Assembly: GCA_937883755.1 (NCBI GenBank)
Contig: CAKZYA010000013.1
Coordinates: 1 to 64,000 of the forward strand
DNA from: an uncultured Flammeovirgaceae bacterium
Lineage (GTDB): Bacteria > Bacteroidota > Bacteroidia > Cytophagales > Cyclobacteriaceae
DNA length: 64,000 nt
Reading direction: 5' to 3'
Positions 7,184-16,289 of this stretch are shown in pieces. Position numbers and translations under genes: made by a program. The first letter of the stretch is position 1. Every line of letters begins with the position of its first letter. A model generated the notes under the pieces. That model made no database searches. It saw nothing but the letters and a program-made list of their open reading frames with translations, and was not told where the DNA came from.

Positions 7184-8092
7184 ATGAAATTTGGGAAACT
7201 CGCGGATATTTCTAAAGTTGATTTTACCCTTCCACCCGACCATCCTGCTACCCAATTGGTGCTTACTCGGCAGGCCAATGCTTCTAAGTCGCGAGTGTTT
7301 GTTGGCTCGGCTCGTTGGGGTGAGCGTGACTTGATCGGAAAAATTTATCCGCCCAAAACTCCGGCGAAGGATTATCTCACTCATTATTCTCGCCATTTTT
7401 CTACTATTGAGCTGAATAGTACGCACTACCAACTTCCGAGTGTGAATCAGGTAGAGCAGTGGCGGAATAAAGCTGAAGAAATGTTCACGTTTTGCCCCAA
7501 GCTTCCGCAAGCTATTAGCCATCAAGCAGATTTTGGGCAAGGCTTGTACGCTACCGACCAGCTTACCCCAGCTTTACGCGCTTTCGGTAATCAGCTTGGT
7601 ATGCCCTTTATGCAGTTACCGCCCACATTTCATCCTCAAAGGGGAAAGTCGCTGTTTAATTACCTGGAACAATGGCCTCAGGATATTCCTTTATCGGTAG
7701 AATTCCGTCATCCCGACTGGTTCAGTCAACCTCGTATTCGCGACCGGGCGTTTCAGTTGCTAGAAGAAATGAATATAAGTACAGTCATTACCGACACTGC
7801 CGGACGGCGTGATGTTGTCCACATGCGACTAACCACTCCGAGCGTTATGGTTCGTTTTGTCGGCAACCGCCTGCACCACACTGATTACCTGCGGATTGAT
7901 ACCTGGGTACAGCGAATTAAGAAATGGCTGAAGCTCGGTATTCAAGAAGTCTACTTCATCGTGCATCAACCCGAAGAGGCTCTTTGTATCGATCTCAGCA
8001 TCTACCTAGTTCGTCAACTAAACCAGGAGTGTGGGTTGGGTTTATCTTCTCCCCAACCACTTAGCATCGGTCAGCAGCAGGAGTTATTTTAG
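7184..8092 (+). CDS. DUF72 family protein (YecE-like)
   Basis: The protein belongs to the DUF72/YecE family of TIM-barrel proteins. The opening FVGSARWGERDLIGKIYP, the strand-helix FSTIELNSTHYQLPS, the FCPKLP segment and VEFRHPDWF are all conserved family blocks. Family members are widespread, and their biochemical role is not established. At 302 residues it is slightly longer than many homologues because of a 35-residue N-terminal extension. It has no signal peptide and should be cytoplasmic. It is a stand-alone gene with a short hairpin after it. Confidence 0.92.
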   Translation: MKFGKLADISKVDFTLPPDHPATQLVLTRQANASKSRVFVGSARWGERDLIGKIYPPKTPAKDYLTHYSRHFSTIELNSTHYQLPSVNQVEQWRNKAEEMFTFCPKLPQAISHQADFGQGLYATDQLTPALRAFGNQLGMPFMQLPPTFHPQRGKSLFNYLEQWPQDIPLSVEFRHPDWFSQPRIRDRAFQLLEEMNISTVITDTAGRRDVVHMRLTTPSVMVRFVGNRLHHTDYLRIDTWVQRIKKWLKLGIQEVYFIVHQPEEALCIDLSIYLVRQLNQECGLGLSSPQPLSIGQQQELF

Positions 8093-8100
8093 ATATTGCT

Positions 8101-8117
8101 TTCCGGTCACACCGGAA
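8101..8117. repeat. Short GC-rich hairpin after the DUF72 gene
   Basis: TTCCGGT and ACCGGAA form a 7-bp perfect stem with a three-base loop. No T run follows, so a terminator function is uncertain. Confidence 0.35.
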
Positions 8118-8187
8118 CAAGCATTACTGACTGAACAGTCTTTTGCTCAAATCTGTTGTTTTCATGACTATTGAGAATAATGTCGCT

Positions 8188-8580
8188 ATGAAGAAAAACA
8201 CTATCACCTACCTACTAGCCATTCTTTTTGTATCTGGAATGTTTTCTTGCCAAAGCTGGGAAACGCTGGAAGTTACCGCTACCGCCTATAATTCCGTAGA
8301 AGCTCAAACCAAAAAGGGAGATCCATTTACCGCTGCCTGGGGTGATAAGCTGGAACCCGGTATGAAAGCTATCGCCGTTTCCCGCGATTTGCTCCATGAA
8401 TACGGATTGGACTACAATACCAAAGTCAAGATTAATGGCTTACCCGGTACATACCGAGTGTTAGATAAAATGAATAAACGTTGGAAAAAACGGATTGATA
8501 TTTACATGGGCACCGATATTCAAAAAGCCCGGGAATGGGGCAAGCAGCAAGTGGAAATCTCCTGGATTGCTGGTAACTAA
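8188..8580 (+). CDS. Lipoprotein with 3D (Asp-Asp-Asp) domain
   Basis: From ATG at 8188 the product is 130 residues. It begins with a lipoprotein signal whose acceptor is the Cys in MFSCQS. The rest is a 3D domain of the double-psi beta-barrel type: VTATAYNS, then VLDKMNKRW and RIDIYMG with the conserved aspartates. This fold occurs in MltA-type and Gram-positive cell-wall lytic proteins, so a role on peptidoglycan is likely, though no full MltA domain is present. An upstream in-frame start at 8143 would bury the lipoprotein signal. Its end overlaps the convergent DUF6146 gene by four bases. Confidence 0.82.
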   Translation: MKKNTITYLLAILFVSGMFSCQSWETLEVTATAYNSVEAQTKKGDPFTAAWGDKLEPGMKAIAVSRDLLHEYGLDYNTKVKINGLPGTYRVLDKMNKRWKKRIDIYMGTDIQKAREWGKQQVEISWIAGN

Positions 8581-8978
8581 ACCGGGAAATTATACCTACG
8601 TCCGTACAAGTCTTCAACGTATTTAAAGTACCAGAATAATTGGTAATTAACTTCTACGCCGTAATCCTCCGAATAATCGTAGTTGATGATATTCTGGAAA
8701 GGTGAATTTCCGCCAAACCGCCCTACTTTTTCATTCCAGGCAGCTACATACTGTCGGTTTTTCTGCTCGTAATATTGCGGGGAGTAAAAACCTACAGGAC
8801 GACCATTGGTCTGCATCCATCGGTCAAAGTTATTGTCGAAAATCAGCACTTCATATTCTTCCTCTTCGGGCTGAACAATATTGGGCTGAGTCCGGTCGCG
8901 GGAGCTACTGCCGAAGTACGATGGTGAACAAGCGGTAGCGAGCAATGAAAATATGGCTATATAGATTAGAATTTTCAT
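8577..8978 (-). CDS. DUF6146 family lipoprotein
   Basis: This small lipoprotein (133 residues) has a signal peptide ending in LLATACS. The body fits the DUF6146 family of Bacteroidota: YEVLIFDNNFDRWMQT, a YSPQYYEQKNRQYVAAWN segment and the LFWYFKYVEDLYGRRY ending. No function is known. The acidic linker after the acceptor Cys (EEEEYE) suggests a surface or periplasmic location. It is convergent with, and overlaps by four bases, the 3D-domain lipoprotein gene. Confidence 0.85.
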   Translation of the reverse strand: MKILIYIAIFSLLATACSPSYFGSSSRDRTQPNIVQPEEEEYEVLIFDNNFDRWMQTNGRPVGFYSPQYYEQKNRQYVAAWNEKVGRFGGNSPFQNIINYDYSEDYGVEVNYQLFWYFKYVEDLYGRRYNFPV

Positions 8979-9050
8979 GATATTTATCTTTTTGTGTAGT
9001 ATTCTTCATTTATATAACTATTCTGCACCAAAAAAGATTGTCTTCTTATT

Positions 9051-9058
9051 TACCTTTG
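9051..9058 (+). promoter_or_regulatory. Bacteroidota -7 element upstream of the TonB receptor gene
   Basis: TACCTTTG is a perfect match to the TAnnTTTG -7 consensus and lies 22 bp before the ATG at 9081. A -33 TTG at normal spacing is not clear, which lowers confidence. Confidence 0.5.
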
Positions 9059-9080
9059 CTGATCAGCCAGAATCCCGATC

Positions 9081-11168
9081 ATGATAAAACACTTCCTTGC
9101 CATTTTTTGCATTATCCTAGTTTCTTACACTGCGTATTCGCAAATCAGTGCTGATTCATCGTATGTACGAACTGAAACCCTGGATGAAATCACTGTAATT
9201 GGTTATGATGCTGAGCAGAAACTGCTAGAAACTCCGGTGGCTGTTTCAGTACTACCGTCCCAGGAGATCCGAGCTTTTGATGAAACCTCGCTGGTACCAG
9301 TCATGAATACGTTACCAGGAGTACGTATGGAGCAACGTGCCCCCGGCAGCTACCGCATCGCCATTCGCGGAAGTGCGCTCCGAGCTCCCTTTGGGGTGAG
9401 AAATGTAAAAGTCTACTGGAACGATATTCCGTTTACTGACCCAAGTGGCAGTACTGCTTTCAACTTATTGGATGTCAGCAACTTCGGAACAGTAGAAGTG
9501 ATTAAAGGCCCAGCGGGAAGTGTCTACGGTGCAGGCACTGGTGGAGTGGTCAATATTAGTAGCCTACCACCGCAAGAAGAGGGAAGCCAGATTGAATTAG
9601 GTGCTACGGTTGGCTCGTTTGGACTGCAACGCTATACTGCTTCAGTAAAGCAATTTTCAGAGCAAAGCCGATGGGCAGTTCGCTACGCTCATCAGCAAGC
9701 CGAAGGTTACCGGGATCACACCGAAATGAAACGAGACATGCTAGAGCTACGAGGGGAATTTGATCTTTCCGATCAGCATACCGTCTCAACTAGTTTTCTT
9801 TACTCTGACCTGTTTTATGAGATTCCGGGTGGATTAAACCTGGAGCAGTTTCAGGAAAATCCTCGCCAAGCCCGACCGGGTAACCGCTTCGTGATGGGCA
9901 GCGAAGAATCCAATGCCAGCATTGATCAGGAATACGTTTTGATTGGCCTAACCAATGAATACCGCTGGAATGAAAAACTGAAAAATCAAACTACGATCTA
10001 CGGTAACTTCAGCTCCTTTGAAAACCCTTTTAACTTTGACTATAAACGCGATAGCCGTCAAGGAGGCGGTGGTCGCACCCGCTTTTACTACGATCATTCA
10101 TTTGGAGCGGTGGAAGCCCGCTATACGGTAGGCGCTGAATTTCAGACGGCTACTAATGTAGCCCGTAACTTTGGCAACCGGATGGGTGAGCCCGACACCT
10201 TAAATTTTGACGATGAACTTCGTACTCGGCAGGCCATATTCTTTGCTAAAGCGGACTTCACCCTACCCAACGGATTTTTCGTATCAGCCGGATTGAGCCA
10301 TAATCGCCTTAACTATGATATTTATCGGCTAGTAGACGTAGCTCTAGATAGTAGCTATCGGGCGGAGAGGAGTTTTGATCCCGTTTGGATTCCTCATCTA
10401 GGAGTGACTAAGCAGTTGAATAGTCAACTGGCTATTCGGGGTGACGTAAGTCTGGGGTTTTCACCTCCAACTATTGAGGAAGTACGTACCAATGAGGGTA
10501 GCATAAACTTAGATTTACAACCCGAACGAGGCATTAATTACGAATTAGGCTTACGAGGCTTAATCTGGAATGATCGGCTTCAATTAGATGCCTCTGCCTT
10601 TTATTTCCAGTTGAGTGAAACTATTGTGCAGCGCGAATCGGAGCGAGGTACGACGCTGTTTACCAATACTGGAAGTACCGATCAAACGGGGCTGGAGCTA
10701 GCCGCGACCTGGTTTGCGATTCAGGCTCCTCAGCAAACTATTAGTTCATTAGAAATCCAAACCGCTTTTACTTATCATAATTTTCGGTTCGATTCTTACC
10801 AGAAGGAAGATGAAGATTTTTCGGGTAATCAGCTTACCGGGGTAGCCCCAAATATTTGGGTAACGACCCTGCGGTTGCAAACTAAACCCGGCTTCTACGC
10901 CAATCTGACTTATAATTTTACCGATGAAATTCCCCTTGATGATGCTAACTCAGTGTACGCCGACAGTTATCATTTAGTGCAAGCCAAAGCCGGTTACCGA
11001 AAAGCTTTGAACAATAGCTGGCAGTTAGAAATATTTGCTGGAGTAGATAACCTGTTAGATGAAGTCTACAGTCTAGGCAATGATATTAATGCGTTCGGCG
11101 GACGATATTACCAGCCCGCTCCCACTCGAAACTACTACGCTGGTTTGAAGATTGGCCGAACCAATTAG
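9081..11168 (+). CDS. TonB-dependent outer-membrane receptor
   Basis: This 695-residue protein has a signal peptide to about residue 21, a TonB-box region (ETLDEITVIG), a plug domain (VMNTLPGVRMEQ, then the IRG motif and GPAGSVYGAGTGGVVNI) and a C-terminal 22-strand barrel ending in an aromatic-rich strand. It lacks the N-terminal carboxypeptidase-like domain of SusC-type receptors, so it is a classical FecA/BtuB-like importer of siderophores, vitamins or metals. The substrate cannot be read from sequence. No cobalamin riboswitch is visible in the 100-bp leader. It is convergent with a second TonB receptor 24 bp away. Confidence 0.93.
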   Translation: MIKHFLAIFCIILVSYTAYSQISADSSYVRTETLDEITVIGYDAEQKLLETPVAVSVLPSQEIRAFDETSLVPVMNTLPGVRMEQRAPGSYRIAIRGSALRAPFGVRNVKVYWNDIPFTDPSGSTAFNLLDVSNFGTVEVIKGPAGSVYGAGTGGVVNISSLPPQEEGSQIELGATVGSFGLQRYTASVKQFSEQSRWAVRYAHQQAEGYRDHTEMKRDMLELRGEFDLSDQHTVSTSFLYSDLFYEIPGGLNLEQFQENPRQARPGNRFVMGSEESNASIDQEYVLIGLTNEYRWNEKLKNQTTIYGNFSSFENPFNFDYKRDSRQGGGGRTRFYYDHSFGAVEARYTVGAEFQTATNVARNFGNRMGEPDTLNFDDELRTRQAIFFAKADFTLPNGFFVSAGLSHNRLNYDIYRLVDVALDSSYRAERSFDPVWIPHLGVTKQLNSQLAIRGDVSLGFSPPTIEEVRTNEGSINLDLQPERGINYELGLRGLIWNDRLQLDASAFYFQLSETIVQRESERGTTLFTNTGSTDQTGLELAATWFAIQAPQQTISSLEIQTAFTYHNFRFDSYQKEDEDFSGNQLTGVAPNIWVTTLRLQTKPGFYANLTYNFTDEIPLDDANSVYADSYHLVQAKAGYRKALNNSWQLEIFAGVDNLLDEVYSLGNDINAFGGRYYQPAPTRNYYAGLKIGRTN

Positions 11169-11192
11169 TGGAAATAGACGTCATGCAATCTT

Positions 11193-13598
11193 TTAAAACT
11201 TTCCTCGCAAAGCTACAATTATGTTGGCACCGGGGGCACTAATTCCCGATGAATACGGACGATAGTGCTTATCCAAAATATTTTCTACTCCGGCTTGCAA
11301 GGTGAGTTCAGGAATAATTTCGTAAGAGCCTATTAAGTTGAGCGTGTACCAGGCAAGTGCACCATCTTCGGTGTAGATATGCGGCTTATTCTGTTCCGCT
11401 GGAGCCAAATCTTCCCAAGCCACTGAGCCATTATAACGTACCAAAAATTCACCCCGCCATTTGTTCTGCTGATAAGTTAGTGAAGTCCTTCCGAACCAAG
11501 GAGTTACGTGTCTCAACGGCTCATTTTCTTCAGTATCCCTTCCGGTATTATCTGAAAGTGAGAATCTCAATTTCCAGTGATCCGATAATTCACCTTCTAA
11601 CCGTAAACTATAACCCCAAATATAAGCCTGCCCGGTATTGGTAATCGCCTGCACCCGGCTTAGTACCCCATCGTAAACAATACTATCTTCTCCTCCAAAA
11701 GTAAAATCACGACGAACCATTGCATCCCGAAGCAGTGAGCCGTATAGTACTCCATTCAACCGCCAGTTATCCGAGAACCGAAAAGTAGCCCCTACTTCTG
11801 CGTTATAAGAATACTCAGGCGACAAACCCGGATTTGGTACCACTACATTGCCTGGCTCCGAGTCAAACACTTTTCCAATATCGTCCACGTTCGGTGCCCG
11901 AAAACCGGAAGAGATGACCGAGTTCAGCTGCCAGCGGTCAGTAGGTCGATAAGTCACTCCAGTACTTCCACTAATCGCGCCAGTGCCTAGATTAATCTGA
12001 TTGTAGGGAAAATTAAAAAATGATTTATCATCAAATTTAGAATCTAGCCATACGTAGCTGTACCGAAGCCCTGAGGTAAGGGTAATTTTAGGGCTTGGAC
12101 TGAACTTATAGCTAGCGTATGACGCCAGACTCTGGTATTGACTCCCACCATCGGGGTAACGGGTACTCGTAGGTTCACGCTCTCTGGTTTCAATGTTTTC
12201 ACTAAAAGCAGTTGAGTTTACACCGTTGAATACGTATTCTAGCCCATAAAATAGTTGATGTTTGGCATTCCACTGGCGATCTGCATCAAAGTTTAGTGTC
12301 CACACATCCACATCCTCGGTTCGGCTTCTTAGCGTATTACGCTGATAGCGACGATCAAAACGGCTTTCTTGCACCTGCTGATAGCCAACTGTTAGTTTTG
12401 CTTCGTCATACCATCGATTGGCATTGTACAGAGTGCCTTTCAAGTAATTCATCATCCAGCATTGGGGACCGTAGTACCATTCCGCATTTCTCGGTAAGCC
12501 ATTATCCTGATTCTCAATGAGGCGGTCATAGCGCGGAATATCCGACGTGGTGCTGAACAAAAGCCCGTAAGTAAGCTCAGCCCAGTCCGACGGACGGTAG
12601 CGAATCTTCTGCATGGCATTTAGCTGTCGGTAGCCTGAAGGAAGCTGCCGATTAACATTCTCGTTCTGAGCCAAGGTATCTCTTCCATTCTGCTGAACAA
12701 CGTACTGGAAGCGTTTGCCAAAATCTGGAAAATTGGTTGGACGGCGGCTACCCGCTCGTAAGTCACCAAAATCGCTGAAAGTGATGCTAGATATTGAGCT
12801 TAACCTCTCACCACGCAAATCGAGGCGGATGTTACCTGTTTTTTCGTTAGCAGCACTGCCGTAACGAACTAATGCCTGCACTTCAGTCTCTACTCCGTTA
12901 GAGAGATTGAATGCGGGTTGATAAGTATGGAAGTCCATCACCCCGCCAAGCGCATCACTACCGTAAATAACCGAGCTGGGACCAAAAACCACTTCAGCTT
13001 CGCCGATAAGAGCCGGATCAATGCTAATAACATTTTGCAAGTTACCGCTTCGGTAGATGGCGTTATTCATCCGAATACCATCTACAACGATTAATACCGA
13101 ATTAGCTGCAAAACCCCGGATCATTGGGCTACCTCCCCCTAACTGGCTGCGCTGCACAAAAACTTCCCCGGTTTGCTCGAGAGCATCCGCCGCCGTTCCC
13201 GGATTAAGAAATTGAATATCTTCAGGACGAATTGAGGCAATTTGTTGAGGGATTTCTTCAGGCTGCTGCTCCCACCGATTTACAAGCACTACTGTTTCAT
13301 CTAACTGAACTACATTTTCTTCCAAAACCATCTTCCAATCACGGGATGCCAGTTTCTCCAGTGTGGTTTTATTAGGACGATAAGCCGGGTGTTGAAAGTA
13401 GAGAGTATCACTTTCTATGAATATTTCTGAAGCAACATTTCCGGCCTCATCAGTCTGCGAAAATATAGTTCGATCGCCCCCTACAACCATTACGCCTGCA
13501 ATCGGTTGTAATTTTTTATCAACAACTTTAATATTTTGCGCCCACCCGACAGTTGAAATGGCTAATAAAGCCCAAAAAACGCTTAATCTGACTTTCAT
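11193..13598 (-). CDS. TonB-dependent receptor, hemoglobin/transferrin/lactoferrin-type
   Basis: This 801-residue receptor has a signal peptide (to WAQ, residue 21) and a carboxypeptidase-like regulatory domain (about 22-95). The plug contains VFVQRSQLGGGSPMIRGF and VVDGIRMNNAIYRSGNLQN, characteristic of the TonB-hemoglobin/transferrin/lactoferrin receptor group. GPSSVIYGSDALGGVMDF closes the plug, and a 22-strand barrel follows. The true ligand may be heme, an iron complex or another metal chelate. A -7 promoter element lies only seven bases before the ATG, suggesting a very short or leaderless mRNA. Confidence 0.92.
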   Translation of the reverse strand: MKVRLSVFWALLAISTVGWAQNIKVVDKKLQPIAGVMVVGGDRTIFSQTDEAGNVASEIFIESDTLYFQHPAYRPNKTTLEKLASRDWKMVLEENVVQLDETVVLVNRWEQQPEEIPQQIASIRPEDIQFLNPGTAADALEQTGEVFVQRSQLGGGSPMIRGFAANSVLIVVDGIRMNNAIYRSGNLQNVISIDPALIGEAEVVFGPSSVIYGSDALGGVMDFHTYQPAFNLSNGVETEVQALVRYGSAANEKTGNIRLDLRGERLSSISSITFSDFGDLRAGSRRPTNFPDFGKRFQYVVQQNGRDTLAQNENVNRQLPSGYRQLNAMQKIRYRPSDWAELTYGLLFSTTSDIPRYDRLIENQDNGLPRNAEWYYGPQCWMMNYLKGTLYNANRWYDEAKLTVGYQQVQESRFDRRYQRNTLRSRTEDVDVWTLNFDADRQWNAKHQLFYGLEYVFNGVNSTAFSENIETREREPTSTRYPDGGSQYQSLASYASYKFSPSPKITLTSGLRYSYVWLDSKFDDKSFFNFPYNQINLGTGAISGSTGVTYRPTDRWQLNSVISSGFRAPNVDDIGKVFDSEPGNVVVPNPGLSPEYSYNAEVGATFRFSDNWRLNGVLYGSLLRDAMVRRDFTFGGEDSIVYDGVLSRVQAITNTGQAYIWGYSLRLEGELSDHWKLRFSLSDNTGRDTEENEPLRHVTPWFGRTSLTYQQNKWRGEFLVRYNGSVAWEDLAPAEQNKPHIYTEDGALAWYTLNLIGSYEIIPELTLQAGVENILDKHYRPYSSGISAPGANIIVALRGKF

Positions 13599-13605
13599 CG
13601 CATTA

Positions 13606-13613
13606 CAAAATTA
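13606..13613 (-). promoter_or_regulatory. Bacteroidota -7 element immediately before the hemoglobin-type receptor
   Basis: TAATTTTG on the minus strand fits TAnnTTTG. Only seven bases separate it from the ATG at 13598, so transcription would begin at or beside the start codon. A chance match cannot be excluded. Confidence 0.4.
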
Positions 13614-13824
13614 GCTAACTTCGCCGTAAATCTTTAGAGAGGTTGCAAAAAACTCGAATTAAGTCAAAAGTTTTTTCAAAATAACGGGTGTAATATTAGT
13701 GATCCGTTCGTTTAGGTTAAGTGACAAAATATTTACTTTTTTGCATCGTAGAAAAAGTAGGAAGCTTTTCTTCCTGTTAAATTTCCAGTTTCGCTAATTT
13801 TCAAGTTTTAGCTTGCAACGGTTT

Positions 13825-16287
13825 ATGTCGTTTAGACTTCAATTTATATTTATTACTATCTTACTAAGCTTATCTTCCGTAAGCTTTGCTGAAGATACTC
13901 CCCAAAAGACTTTATTTGCTACCCGCATCACAACTCCCCCGAAGATTGATGGTCATCTGGATGAAGAAATTTGGTTAAAGACCCGCTGTTCAGCAATGAA
14001 CTTTGTCCAAAGAAGCCCCAATCCGGGTGGTACCCCTTCAGTTCCTACGGAAGTAAAGGTACTTTATGATAATCACTCCATATACATTGGTGCCTACTTG
14101 TACGATGTGTCGCCAGATAGCATTATGCGGGAGTTCACCAAGCGGGATGATTTTGGCTTTTCTGATGTATTTGGAGTCTACTTTGACACCTACGACGACG
14201 ACATTAATGCATTTGAGTTTTCAGTTTCAGCTGCGGGAGTACAGATTGATCGTCGCTGGACAGCTATGGGACGGGACGAAAGCTGGAATGCGGCTTGGTT
14301 GAGTGCCGTGACGATGGATGATTCTAACTGGTACGTAGAGATGGAAATTCCTTTTTCGGCTCTTCGTTTTCCTAAAACCGCTATCCAAGAGTGGGGAGTT
14401 AACTTTCGTCGCTCCATTCGGCGAAATAACGAAAGTGATTACTGGAACGAAATTGATCCCGAAACCAACGGCTTTGTTAACCAATTTGGTCGGATGGCAG
14501 GTATTATCAACGTAAAATCTCCTATTCGCCTATCGATATCTCCCTACGTTTCTGCCTATTACGATACTTATTCTGGCGACCCTGATAATCCGGCTTCAGT
14601 CAATACCCAGTTCAATGGCGGAATGGATCTTCGTTACGGAATTAATGATGCGTTTACGCTAGATATGATTTTGGTACCGGACTTCGGGCAAGTTGTCTCC
14701 GATAATCAGGTATTGAACCTATCTCCTTTTGAGGTACAGTTTGACGAAAATCGCCAATTCTTCAAGGAAGGGACTGATCTCTTTAACAAAGGTGACTTTT
14801 TTTACTCCCGCCGAGTAGGTGGTAAACCTATACTCCACGGTGATGTTGATGACCAACTCGCTGATAATGAAGAGATCGTATCCAATCCTCAGGAAAGTAG
14901 TTTGATCAACGCTACCAAAATCTCGGGACGTACTGCTAAAGGATTCGGTATGGGAGTGTTTAACGCTATGACTAGTCGCACCTACGCTCAGGTTCGCGAT
15001 ACCGAAACTGGTGATGTGCGTAAAGTACTTACTGACCCATTCACCAATTACAATGTACTCGCATTTGACCAAAGCTTACCTAATAACTCTTACGTGAGCC
15101 TGGTTAATACCAACGTGCTTCGGCAAGGTAGCCACTACGATGCTAATTTGACTGGCACTACTTTTCGCTTGGCTAACAAAGGAAATCAATATGCCATAAG
15201 TGGACGAGGGGCTTTATCGCAAAAGTATGGCTTAGCCGATGGTGACGAATTCGGTTTCATGTCTTCAGTTACTTTAGCTAAAGTGGGTGGTAACCTACGG
15301 GGTTCTATCACTAACTACATGGAAAGCGATACGTACGATCCCAATGACTTAGGATTCTTACGCGCTAATAATGAAGTGCGTACTTCAGCTAATGTTGGTT
15401 ATAACATTTACAAACCCTTCTGGCGCTTACTTCGACTTTCCACTGATTTAGACTTTCGGTATCAGCGACTATATAACCCTTCGGTTTTTACTCAGTTTAA
15501 TGTTGCTGCAGCCGTTCGGGGCACTTTTCGTAACTTCTTGTCCATGAGCTTACGGTACGAGTCAGCTCCTGTACAACGTTATGATTACTTTGAACCTCGG
15601 GTAGACGGACGTTACTTCGTAGAACCGTCTTATCACAACTTCGGGGTTTCTATGCGTACTGACAGTCGCAATCAATTATCGCTGGGTGGATACGTAGGTT
15701 ACACCGATTTTGATTTTGAGGGTCAAGATGGTCTGTACTTGAGCTTTAGCCCCCGCTACCGTGTAAATAACAAGTTGAGTTTTTCTAGCAGCTTGGTTTA
15801 TCAAGCCCGAGCTAATAATATTGGATTCGCTGAGAAAGAAAATATTGATGATGAATACTTAGTTACCTTCGGACGACGGGATATTAATACCATCAGCAAC
15901 ATTTTTCGTACTAAGTACACTTTTAACAACCGGATGGATCTTTCCCTTAGAATGCGCCACTACTGGTCAGAAGCTGATTATCAGGAGTTTTATACTTTAG
16001 GTGATGAAGGCGAATTGCTTGACAGTGACTACGAAGAGAACGAAAACCGTAACTACAATACGTTTAATGTGGATATGGTGTACACTTATGCTTTTGCTCC
16101 GGCTAGTGAAATCAGCATCGTTTGGAAAAACAGTATCGTTCGAGATGAAGATATTCTTCAACATGACTATCTTACTAACCTGGAAAATACCTTTGCTTCA
16201 CCCCAGAGTAACAGTGTCTCGGTTCGCCTTCTGTACTTTATAGACTACTCTATGTTGATGAAGCGAATTGGCCGTAATCATATGTAG
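13825..16287 (+). CDS. CBM9-like plus DUF5916 outer-membrane protein
   Basis: The product is 820 residues from ATG at 13825 (a TTG 12 bases upstream is less likely). After a signal peptide, residues 30-190 form a carbohydrate-binding family 9-like domain with ATRITTPPKIDGHLDEEIW and the FFxxYDD-type strand pattern. The remainder is a DUF5916 beta barrel, with NRQFFKEGTDLF at about residue 310 as a family hallmark. Such proteins are thought to sit in the outer membrane and bind glycans or peptides, but no activity is proven. The DmpA-type peptidase gene starts two bases after its stop, so the two form an operon that may handle exported peptides. Confidence 0.87.
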   Translation: MSFRLQFIFITILLSLSSVSFAEDTPQKTLFATRITTPPKIDGHLDEEIWLKTRCSAMNFVQRSPNPGGTPSVPTEVKVLYDNHSIYIGAYLYDVSPDSIMREFTKRDDFGFSDVFGVYFDTYDDDINAFEFSVSAAGVQIDRRWTAMGRDESWNAAWLSAVTMDDSNWYVEMEIPFSALRFPKTAIQEWGVNFRRSIRRNNESDYWNEIDPETNGFVNQFGRMAGIINVKSPIRLSISPYVSAYYDTYSGDPDNPASVNTQFNGGMDLRYGINDAFTLDMILVPDFGQVVSDNQVLNLSPFEVQFDENRQFFKEGTDLFNKGDFFYSRRVGGKPILHGDVDDQLADNEEIVSNPQESSLINATKISGRTAKGFGMGVFNAMTSRTYAQVRDTETGDVRKVLTDPFTNYNVLAFDQSLPNNSYVSLVNTNVLRQGSHYDANLTGTTFRLANKGNQYAISGRGALSQKYGLADGDEFGFMSSVTLAKVGGNLRGSITNYMESDTYDPNDLGFLRANNEVRTSANVGYNIYKPFWRLLRLSTDLDFRYQRLYNPSVFTQFNVAAAVRGTFRNFLSMSLRYESAPVQRYDYFEPRVDGRYFVEPSYHNFGVSMRTDSRNQLSLGGYVGYTDFDFEGQDGLYLSFSPRYRVNNKLSFSSSLVYQARANNIGFAEKENIDDEYLVTFGRRDINTISNIFRTKYTFNNRMDLSLRMRHYWSEADYQEFYTLGDEGELLDSDYEENENRNYNTFNVDMVYTYAFAPASEISIVWKNSIVRDEDILQHDYLTNLENTFASPQSNSVSVRLLYFIDYSMLMKRIGRNHM

Positions 16288-16289
16288 TT

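Noticed and set aside
9001-9080. Possible cobalamin riboswitch before the first TonB receptor
   Set aside because: The leader is about 100 bp, too short, with no B12-box-like sequence.
11357-11644. Plus-strand frame within the hemoglobin-type receptor
   Set aside because: It lies fully antisense to a well-supported TonB receptor and has no features of its own.
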